Assembly: GCA_031772625.1 (NCBI GenBank)
Contig: CM062814.1
Location: forward strand, 365,587,750 to 365,651,749
Length of the DNA: 64,000 bases
Direction: 5' to 3'
Source: Pinus tabuliformis
Lineage: Eukaryota; Streptophyta; Pinopsida; Pinales; Pinaceae
Shown here: positions 47,604-56,876 of the stretch, in pieces
How the letters are laid out: each line of letters starts with the position of its first letter
Numbering within the stretch: position 1 is the first letter of the stretch
Position numbers and translations under genes: made by a program
The notes under the pieces: generated by a model
What the model was told of the DNA's origin: nothing
What the model saw: the letters and a program-made list of their open reading frames with translations, nothing else
Databases searched by the model: none

Positions 47604-49133
47604 GCAAAAAGAGCAAATTGGGGCTTTTCTGTCTTTTTAACGAGTAACGGTCACTTTTTTCTATGAAAAATATAAATGAACAGTGGGTAGTTTTTTGGCT
47701 TGGGTAGGGAGTTGGCTTTCTGGGCCATTGGACCACTTTTGGAGGGCAGACAGTATTTTTCGCGAGCACGTGGTCTAGCCTAGGGCCTCCACGTAGTAGA
47801 ACAACACCTAGGAAAATCGTGAATCTCGCGTGCTCTCAGACTGCTATCGGTCGGATGGTGAACCGACGCAATATGTATGCACACCAACGGATCTGGGGGT
47901 AGGAGATCAAATGACTGTCACTTGTTTAAGCTACAGAGAGGTAATCAGGAAAGGGATTTACAGGCCTGGGGTTTAATTACAGCAAATTGTAATTAATTAG
48001 TTTATAATGTCGGTATTAAATATATGCAACAGGTTAATAAAGTGGTACCAAGGGTTATGTGGTGGGTTTTTTTAACTGTACCAAGGGTTGGTGGGTTAAA
48101 AAAGGGTTTGTTAGGGAAATATAAAGCGGGGAAATTAATTTGATAATGCGGGGGGATAAAAACTTAGGATAAGGGGGTTTTATGGGTTTTTGAAGGGAAA
48201 TAGGGAAATTAATAAGGGGGAAGGTAATATTTGAAATCCGAAATGGGTTTCACACTAGGGAAAATGGCTTTTCGGTAGGGGGTGATTTTTGAAGGGTAAT
48301 TACTAAGGAAATGTGTGAAACCAAGGGGTAAGTGTCAAAATTAAAGGAAAAGGGGATTTATAACTAATAAAGGTATAATAGGGAAATTAGGAAATAAGCA
48401 TGTGGGGGCATAGTGAAATGAGGGTAAATTAGTTAAACCAGCTTGTGAACATCTTTTCTTTCTCATAAATGCTCCTTCACACCAAACATAGGATTAAGCA
48501 TGATAAATGTGCTTTTGACTCAGCAACCTTGTGCATTTGCAACCTTTCTTCTACCTACCCTTTATTTATCCTCACATTTTTTCTTCTTTTTATTGGGTGC
48601 ATTTGAGCTTTCTATCCCTTTATTTCCTTTTCTTGACAAGAAAACTATCTAATTCTAACCTTATAACTTCCAATGGCTCAGATTAAACTAATGAGCTCAT
48701 TTTTATTCTCTACCTAAATACTGATTTGCCAGGGTTAAACATTTTGGCTAGATGCTTATTCTCTATCTATCAACATAAAATTTAAAGCATGAATAAGTCA
48801 AGATTAAGCTATTTGACCATCATGGATTGTGGCATTTCTAACAAGCTTCACAAAACCTTATTTTGCATAATAATGTAATAGGTAATGGCACTTGAATTTG
48901 CACATTTTCAAGATCTGTTTTATTTCTTTTTGGGGATCATTTTTTTCACTTTTTTGATCTTTTCTTTTTCTTTTTGTCCTTTGATTATTCTTTTGGGACA
49001 TACCCTCTTTACATTTTTTAATTTTTAATATGGAAAACATTTTGCAGAAAGAAAAAATATGTACAATATTACAAGACTTACCATAGCCAATTCAAAATTA
49101 TGAATCCTATTATTATAGGACCCTAACAATCCC

Positions 49134-49807
49134 CATAATTCATTTAGGGAAATATATTCACTTATGGAGCAATTCATTTATAGAGCATAAATCATTTATG
49201 GAGAATTGATATATGAAGAAGATTTGATTTGGAACAACTTGTTCCTTGGAGAAACAATGTCTTTCTATGGCTTTGTCTTATATATGTGTGTTAATTATTC
49301 GAGCATCCATATTATATACAAGTGTGAATTGTTCTTAGCAAGTCCACTATTGTATCTCTTTATGATGTTATTGTCACAGAGGTTTTATTATCACAAAGAT
49401 TGTTTTTCTTTATGGTATTATTATTGCAAAGGTTTTATTATCATGGTGAGATTGTATTGCATGGATTTTTCTCTCGCAGTAGCTACGGTGTGTAGAGTAG
49501 TAGAAGGAGAAACCACGATGGTGATTTTACGAAATCTCGAAGTGAAACTTTTCAGTCATTGGACATTTGAGGGCATAGAGAGTGAAATTCGAAGTCAAGA
49601 AGGGGAGCTAATTGTTTCCCGACCCATATTGTTAGTGGCCTGTTCAATGGTTATGGAAAATATCAGCGTCCATAGCAGAGGAAAGTTATATATTGGTGTG
49701 GACTTATATATAGTAGCAGTGATAAATTATAGTGTGCGTTATTTAGTAGTGTTGGTGCATTTTAATTAAATAAAGTGATAATTCTCTATGTTCATAATGA
49801 ATTTATA
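49134..49807 (+). other. Element D interior right of F, with an unrecognised 170-codon frame
   Basis: From the ATG at 49,257 an open frame runs to 49,769; its first 65 residues are hydrophobic (Tyr/Phe/Leu-rich), the rest mixed. It comes from short direct repeats such as aggttttattatcac, twice near 49,380-49,445, and may be chance. No family recognised. Confidence 0.3.
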
Positions 49808-50175
49808 GAATATTATGTTAAAGGTGTATTCTCAAGTGTTGTTCCAGCGAAGGATATTAACGATGGGAAGGGAAAACAAGAAGAGGTTGTGATTAAAATT
49901 ATATGCATCAAATGAAACTATGTTCAAATCAGGTCAAGAAGAAATCATAATATTTTAGAAACTTGTTGGTACTGATCCTGAAGATAAAAGCCACTTTGTC
50001 ATATTTCTCTATAGCTTTAAATACAAGAAACATATTTGTTTGGTGTTTGAATCCCTACACATGAATCTTCAAGAGGTTATTAATAAGCTTGATTACTATA
50101 TTGCTATTAAATTAACTGTAGTGCAAGCATATGTGAAGCAATTATTTATTTCCTTAAAGCATCTGAAGAAATTGT
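49808..50175 (+). pseudogene. PRP4-like protein kinase fragment
   Basis: Read with one frame change near 49,905, the plus strand gives KGVFSSVVPAKDINDGKG, VIKII (the VAIKII ATP-lysine region), NETMFKSGQ, GTDPEDKSHFVIF, SFKYKKHICLVFESLHMNLQ and then EVINKL, and LTVVQAYVKQLFISLKHLKK. This order matches the N-lobe and hinge of PRP4 (dual-specificity kinase of the spliceosome) as I know it. The catalytic loop, activation segment and C-lobe are absent: after LKHLKK the match stops just before the expected HCDIKP. A stop follows IIIF. No intron is apparent over about 120 codons. Family named from memory, not from a search. Confidence 0.75.
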
Positions 50176-50916
50176 GGATCACACTAGATCTATGGTCGCT
50201 GAATAGCATCACACTGCAGCTTACTCACAAGGTGGTGGCTCATGGTTTCTTATATCAACATGGTAGTGCCAACAACATTCACCATTATATAAATATGCCA
50301 CCATGATTATTGTATCAATATGAAACTCATAACTAAAGTTCAAGGAGAATGGTGTCTTGTAAAATTTTCTCTAAAGAGGGAATTTTGAGGGAAAGGTATT
50401 GCATCTTACAAAATTCATCAATATGTTGCATTATTTCTTTAAACATTAAGGGGATATTCAATAATACCTGGGATGAAAGAAGAAATTGGAGGAATTTATT
50501 TATTCATAACACACGGTTCTAAAGAGATAATGTATTGATTATTTTGTGTAGCTATTCCTCTCCTCTCAGGAATATATTTCTTTGTCTATATGCCCCAAAG
50601 TATTTCCTGTAAATGGATTGCATGTATTTTAATTTTTTCTTACAGTATGTTATCAAGATATTTTATTGGATATCACCTCAGAATTATGTTATGATTGTGG
50701 AACCTCTAATTGTTAGAAGCTTCGAACTTTACCAAGTTATGCTTGTTAAATTTTGTGTTCAAAGAATTGAGCACATGTATGAACACCATTGTGGGCATTT
50801 TTTCTTTTACACTCCCTTTCAATTGATGTCAAAGGAGGAGTTAAGAATAAGGATGGACACTAATTTATCAATACTCAGAAGAAAAGGGGGAGGATGAGTG
50901 TTTTTCCATCAATGCC
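50176..50916 (+). other. Element D interior, right end
   Basis: Unclassified sequence between the kinase fragment and the polypurine tract. The frame 50,613-50,897 (94 codons) is not recognised and no pol motifs are visible. Confidence 0.35.
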
Positions 50917-50928
50917 AAAGGGGGGGAT
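50917..50928 (+). other. Polypurine tract of element D
   Basis: aaagggggggat(t) immediately before the LTR start TGTTGG; canonical site for plus-strand priming. Confidence 0.85.
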
Positions 50929-52297
50929 TGTTGGTAATATTTTCATTGATGGCAAAAGAGAAACAAGCCAAGGAACAACACAAGGAACAACAATAAAAGT
51001 GCAACAAAGGTAAAAAAGAAACAAAAGTGCAACAAAGGTAAAAGAGCAAGAGAATTGTAGCAAAGTCAAAGAAGAAGAAAACGTGCAACAAAGTTGAACA
51101 ATGGAACAGGGATTGGGAATTCTTGTGTTGCAATGCTATGGCAAAGGAAAATATCTGAAAGAAAAAATGTTGCAAAAATTTATATGTTCAATATTTGTTG
51201 TGATGCAAGAAAAAGGAAAAACTCCATGACAACAAAGACAAGACTCCATCACAACAAATGAAATAATCCATGACAGCAAAGCCAAAGTTCCATTACAGCA
51301 AAAATGAGACAAGACTCAAGGAGGTTAACGCAATGACATGAAGATGTTGTGATGCAAGTCCAAGGAAAAGGAAAAGTTGTTGCGAAGATTGTTGTGATGT
51401 ATTAATGATAAATACTATTATTTGATGTTGGATTATGTTGATGTATTTAATCATTTCATGTGGATGAAAAATAATATTGGGTGGATTATTAATTTTTGCG
51501 TAAGAATATTCAAGATATGAAGAGTTTGGAAACAAATGAGTGGAAGGAAAAGAGTCAAGTTTGTTCACTTCATATTCTTATGTGGAATACAAACAATCAA
51601 CAAAATTCCTTCATAAAAAGATGTTGTTTTTGGAAGCAAGGATATGTGAGAGAGAGTGGGAGAATGTGGGAGAGATGATTGAGGTATTATACATTAGTTA
51701 CCTGGAACATTTAAAGCTTATTTGAAGAAGATTTTAAGGGAAGACCAGGAAGAAATGAAGATGGAGATATGGAGAATTTATGACTAGGCAAACCAACACA
51801 TTTTTGTTTCTTTTTTTCATCAGGGGGTTGTAGTCTCCTTTCAAGTTGTGTCTTGATAAATATCCATTTGGATCTGGTTAATATAGGAGCCTTGTGTGGG
51901 TTGTAGCCTACAAAAAACAAATGGGAGTTGGAGCTTCTTTGCATGTCGCAGCTTGTAAAACCTTGAGGTAGGAGCCTACTGTAGGTTGGATCCTAAAACA
52001 AATCAAATGTAATAAGGAGTAGAAGCTTTCCATTGCATCACAACAATAATAAAATCGTGGTTTTCTCCCATTATGGGTTTACACATCTATCTAGTGTCAA
52101 TATGTGTTGTTATTACGTATTGATATCATGTTTTGGTTTCCTTATTACTTTCAAGTCACATACTCACTCTATTGGTCAATATTTATTACGCTGCTCATGT
52201 AATGTTTCTATTAATGAGATTAACGAAAAGAATATTAATGTCCATGAATATACTAAACTAATTCACTCCCACTCTCAGTTTAGTCAATTTTTCATCA
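50929..52297 (+). repeat. 3' LTR of element D (1,369 bp)
   Basis: Begins TGTTGGTAATATTTTCATTG and ends TTTTTCATCA. Colinear with 22,268-23,689, with fewer 28-bp units (50,990-51,100). The divergence visible by eye and several indels indicate an old insertion. Confidence 0.8.
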
Positions 52298-55200
52298 TGT
52301 TTAACTTAAAACATCATTTGAAATAATAATCCTTGGAAAATAACATTATCCAAAAAAAAAACTGGATTCTGCGAATATGCCAAACAAATTGTGCGTCAGG
52401 GACAAAATCCCCTCCAACTAACTTCTATACAACACCATCATGATTTCCAACTGTCGGACTAACTTCAGCTTCGACCACTAGTACAATATTATATTTTTCG
52501 ATTTCCATTCCAACAAACGGTTTCTCTTACATTCATCTTCTTAAACGTTCAAACTATCATATCAAATGTTCTCAAAAATATCATTCACAAACATTTGTTA
52601 AAAAAATTAAAATTTCTTAAAAATAACATTATATTAATACATTTACAAAGAAATGTCCATACTTAATAAAAAAATATGTTTTTCTTTTTTTACATAGTTT
52701 CAACTAACATTTCTTGCAAATTAACAACACCCAAAAAAATTATTGAAAAATATGATTTTACGAGTACTTCAAAAAAATTTTGCAGTGGGGTCGACCTCTG
52801 CTCAATCTAAATTCTATGCAACACCATCCCAACTTCTGACTGCCTCACTCTATTAAGCTCTTACCAGCAATACAATATTATTTTTTTCAATTTATGTGCT
52901 AGTAATGAGTTTCTCTTACTTGCATACCTTTAAACATGCAAATTATCATATTAAACATGCTCAAAAATATCCTTCACAAACATTTAAAAAAATAACATTG
53001 TATCAACAAAATTTAGAAAAAAATTCCTTTTTTTCTAAAAAAAAATATCATTTCTCTTTTTAAAATGTCTTTTCAACCAACCGGTCAAGTCCCACAAGAA
53101 AAATCAATTGAGGATGGGCCTCATCAGCAAGGCGACACAAGATCAAACCTCACAAGGGGTGGTTGTGGCATATGTGAGGGGAAGGATACTTGCTAAAAAA
53201 CACAGATAGATAAGGGCTGGTGTGGCCCAGGTCAGGTGTGATCCCCGGGTGACTTTGATGGCTTAGATGCCCCTGGGTCATGGCTCTTCAAGCTAGAGGT
53301 CAAGCCTGAAGGATTATATACAACTTGAAAAAAAAACAAAAACCATATTTTCAACCAACCGTTCTTCGAAATTGACATTTCCATAAAAAATAAATAAAAA
53401 AATACAAACACTATATCAACACAATTTGAAAAAACAAATCCATTTTTGAAACTCATTTTTCCTTCTAAACATTGTTTCTTCTAACAATTCTTGCAAAACA
53501 ACATCACCAACAAAAAAAATTGTGAGTATGGTGGGAATGCTGCACTCTAGGGTTTGTCTTCGCACCAACTAACTTCTACACAATACCATCCCGACCTTCA
53601 ACTAGCCCACTGTCTTCACCTTCAACCAAAAATAAAAAAAAATATATATTTTATCAATATCCGTGCCACCAATAGACCTTCGACCACCCTATTTTCTTCA
53701 GCTCCAACCACCAATAATTTTTTTTTTGTAGATATTTGTGCCACTATTCACTTTCTCTTACTTTTAGCTCTTTAAACATGCAAAATTTCATATTAAACAT
53801 TATCAAAAATATCATTCGTAAAACATTTTTTAAAACAAAAATATTTTTTTAAATAACATTTTATCAAGACAATTTAAAACAAACTTCCTTTTTTGGAAAA
53901 AAAATCATTTCTTTTTTTAAGACATATTTTGAACTAACAATTCTTCAAAAATAACATTGTTGTAAAAAACAAATTGCACAACGAGTGTGATGCACATGAG
54001 GGTCAAGCTCCCCTCTAAATAACTTATATCCAATGATACCCTGCCTTCCAACTACTTGACTGAATTCAAATCCGACCCCCAATGCACTACAACACCTTCT
54101 ACGTCGGGGTTGGGGGCACAAATTTAACCAAATCATGTGCATTTTCATCCGATATTTTAAATGCCCCACTGAGTTCACCTCCAATAGTTTTTGAAAGATT
54201 GTTTCTCTATTTTTTGTGTCACACCTATCACTTTCCTCTACTTTATTTCATTCGGCTATATTTGAATTAAACCATCCCCATTGTCCCTTCGACCAATCTC
54301 ACCTCCATGCACATATGTTGTTTCTTGTTAGTAACCTTTTAACAAAATTTTCGTCCTTTCTGATTTATGTTTCATAATCTCGCGTGTGTATCCTCCTTAC
54401 AGTTTCATCTCAAACTTGGATCCGTTCAAAAAGAAACAACTTTCATTTGATGTTTCCATTGGTAGTTTGAAACTTAAATTATTTATTTTCCTTTTGACAT
54501 AACATTACATAAATAGACAAAGGTGAATATTCTGAGAAACTAATAACAAATTCTATATCTAAACTAACACACAATTCTTACTCTTTCTTTGTAGCTCGCA
54601 GATGATGCCAATTTTTGATGAAAAGATTCATTGCAAATTTGACAAGATTAGTGATGTTCTTTTTAAATCTAGTCACTGCAAGAAAAGTATTTGAATGGTC
54701 ACCAATAGAAATGACGCCTTTACCAGTTCGTAGACTGGTTCTATGCTATCAGTATAAGGAGACGAGACAACCTAAGAGGAAAATTTATTTTTTAATAAAA
54801 CCAGAATCATATGATGCACATAATTATGCTACCACTCACCTCGTTCGATGTCTCCACGTAGTCACGTGGTATTTCTCCATGCTCGTTCAAACCACACATA
54901 TAGTCCTGCAAAAAATATCTCCCTCCCTTGCAATTACAAATCTAAAGAATACTAATCCAGACCAACAATACAGAACAAAACTCAGCTAAGAAACACCACA
55001 AATTTTTCTTCTCTTTGATCTTTAAAGCACTAATCATCACTTCAGCACTGAAATGTCTCATTTCATAATGTGGCATTCCCTCTTTCCATGTCATGCGTGC
55101 CACCATGCTCTGCCTTCACTTCTAGATGAACCTTCAATCCTTTTCCACCACGTTTCCATGCCTCTTCGAAGTGCCTATCATTGCAACCATCCATGGAGAT

Positions 55201-55310
55201 CTTCGACGAAGAATATTCTGCCAAAAATCGATCCTGGGACTTGATAAATCACAAAAAATCGAATTCCATCTATGGACTTCCATGGGGAGTTGTAACATAT
55301 ATGTCTATCG
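52298..55310. repeat. Duplicated segment, copy 2, right part
   Basis: Continues copy 2 after element D and corresponds to about 17,890-21,210 of copy 1. Contains the SINE-like insertion (53,084-53,347) and lacks the 547-bp insertion of copy 1. The possible terminal exon noted in copy 1 is also open here (about 55,070-55,245, minus strand). Confidence 0.7.
53084..53347 (+). mobile_element. SINE-like element (264 bp)
   Basis: Bounded by a perfect 14-bp duplication ttttcaaccaaccg (53,070-53,083 and 53,348-53,361), ends in an A-rich tail (gaaaaaaaaacaaaaacc), and is absent from copy 1, which has the simple site near 18,670-18,685. gatcaaacc at 53,141-53,149 fits the pol III box B consensus GWTCRANNC and lies 58 bp from the start, as in tRNA-derived SINEs. 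Box A is weak. The remainder is GC-rich compared with its surroundings. Confidence 0.65.
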
Positions 55311-55321
55311 GTGAAATAGCA

Positions 55322-55413
55322 CAACCACATTTATTTGATTAAATGTGGTTGGTATATGTCAGCAAGCGTATATCAATCAATCAAATGCACAACCGCATTA
55401 GTAAATGTGGTTG
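55322..55413. repeat. Two adjacent hairpins, MITE-like
   Basis: caaccacattta/taaatgtggttg is a perfect 12-bp inverted repeat with a 6-nt loop (55,322-55,351). A second, near-identical hairpin caaccgcatt/aatgtggttg lies at 55,390-55,413. It starts where the homology to copy 1 ends. It may be a small inverted-repeat element or its remnants. Confidence 0.55.
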
Positions 55414-55429
55414 AAATAAGTTGATGGGC

Positions 55430-55800
55430 CTTATTTTTTATTATTAAATTATTATTTTTATCTTTATCTATATATTAATTAAATTGTATTTAATTAATCA
55501 TTATTTGTATTATTTTTCATATTATTATTAGTAGTAGTAATATAATTAATTACATTACTAAATTATTAATTACTATTAATAAAAACAATTAATTAATTAT
55601 TTAGTTATTATTAATAAATTAATTTATTGTAATTATAATTATAATTATTATTATTATTATTAGAATTTTAAATAGTATTATTTAATATTATTATAATAAT
55701 AATAATAATAATAATAATTATTATTATTATTATTATTATTAATCATTATATTTCTCATTATTTTAATCATTTATTAATCATTATTATTAAAAAAATTGCA
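55430..55800. repeat. AT-rich microsatellite tract
   Basis: Long runs of att/taa/aat trinucleotides with little G or C. Simple sequence; no coding. Confidence 0.85.
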
Positions 55801-55859
55801 AGAAAAAAAGCAAAAATGACATATATAAATAAAAAAAATAGATGTAAGTTGGAAAGTTT

Positions 55860-56360
55860 GAGGCCAGAGTTCGGGGGTCATGCCGCATACCACAACACAA
55901 TGAAAAGAGAAATCTTCCTAGCCGACATATTGACTCCCAACTTCCCTTTTAGCCTAACTATGCGTGTCACGGTTGGGCTATCTGATGGCATAAACATACA
56001 TCATCCTGACTTCCAAACACCCGATTGTCCACTGCTATCCGACTTTCGGCTAGCCATCTAAGCTGAGGTCAAATTGCATACCACAGCACAATGAAAGAAT
56101 AATATTTTGAGCCGACCTCCCAACTCCTCACTTCCCTCGTAGCTCGGCTAAGCTGTGTGTCAACATCACACTATCCACTGTCATAAACGCTATATGAACA
56201 CTATCTTGACTTTCTGACTACCCGACTCCCGACTACAGCGGGATGGGACAACATACCCAAATAAAATGAATTTTGTTTCTCTCCATGCTTGACCTCTAGA
56301 CTACTGAACTCTGTCTTACCTAACCATGGTGAAGGTCGATATCGTGGTCACCATTCATAG
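55860..56360. repeat. Diverged tandem units of about 170-190 bp
   Basis: The block gcataccaca(a/g)cacaatgaaa followed by gccgac and ctcccaact...cttccc occurs at about 55,885 and 56,076, with a weaker third near 56,247. The Cys-less frame 55,816-56,061 arises from it and is unlikely to be a gene. Style resembles the internal motif of the duplicated segment. Confidence 0.5.
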
Positions 56361-56876
56361 AAAGTTTAATTTAATAGTATTGTGACTTCTAACTACCTGA
56401 CTGCATTTTTCTCTTAACTTTCGGTTTGCATGCCAACCATAATTATCTTTCATCTTTCTTTCCTTCTTTCATCTAGAATAAACTCTAAAATGACAAGCTG
56501 TTATGTTTCAAAAAAACATTCCCCCAACTCCAACCATGTAACCGCACCTTGATTTTCGCATTGTAGTGGCTAAAAAGTCTCGTCGCTTGAATGAATAATT
56601 AACATGTTTCATACAAATTTGTTGTTGGATGTCCTAAGGGTCAATTTGTTTTTAGCAACTTTCCTAGTTTTCCCTCTAAATTTTTCACTTTCTTCTCAGC
56701 ACCATGTTTATAGTGATTCTCTAAAAATTACCCCTCATTAGAAACTATCAAGTTCAAATTCACTACAAGGCTTCTGATTTCTGGTAAACATGCACTACCA
56801 TACAAAATTGTACTAGTAAGTTTGATATCTCTCATCAAAAGTTGAATTTTTTTATTATTCATTTTCAGGGCACAAC
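56361..56876. other. Unclassified stretch
   Basis: No long frame, repeat or motif recognised. Ends just before the decayed coding region that follows. Confidence 0.35.

Larger units (their letters stand above)
28662..49128 (-). mobile_element. Element F: Tat-lineage Ty3/gypsy element with giant LTRs (20.5 kb)
   Basis: Perfect 5-bp target duplication atccc at 28,657-28,661 and 49,129-49,133. The LTRs are 28,662-35,265 and 41,965-49,128, with termini TGTTA...TAACA (left outer end mutated to TATTA). The internal region 35,266-41,964 encodes, on the minus strand, gag, protease, an extra RNase H, RT, RNase H and integrase. The primer-binding site adjoins the right (5') LTR. Each LTR holds a long decayed sense frame. 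All coding is broken. Confidence 0.85.
41965..49128 (-). repeat. 5' LTR of element F (7,164 bp including a 630-bp insertion)
   Basis: Begins (plus-strand view) TGTTATCACTCC three bases from the primer-binding site and ends CCCTAACA before the target duplication. Without the solo LTR and its duplication it is about 6.5 kb. A possible TATA box on the minus strand (TTATAAATCC near 48,353-48,363) lies upstream of the LTR reading frame; this is a guess from position. Confidence 0.85.
22268..52297 (+). mobile_element. Element D: Ty1/copia-type element with host-gene fragments, split by element F
   Basis: Bounded by direct LTRs (22,268-23,689 and 50,929-52,297), with a tRNA-iMet primer site, gag, and a polypurine tract before the 3' LTR. 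Internal parts are 23,690-28,661 and 49,129-50,928; element F lies between. I find no copia protease, integrase or RT. Instead there are remnants of an FBL15-type gene and a PRP4-like kinase gene in the sense direction. Copy 1 of the flanking segment shows the uninterrupted site. The flanking 5-mers (tttct and tgttt) do not agree, so the target duplication has decayed. Confidence 0.7.

Noticed and set aside
28662..49128. Two separate elements or a simple 7-kb tandem duplication instead of giant LTRs
   Set aside because: Matching TGTTA/TAACA ends, a primer-binding site three bases from one repeat, a gag-pol interior and identical 5-bp flanks together require an LTR element.
55816..56061. 81-codon plus-strand frame
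   Set aside because: Part of diverged tandem units of 170-190 bp; not maintained in the neighbouring unit.
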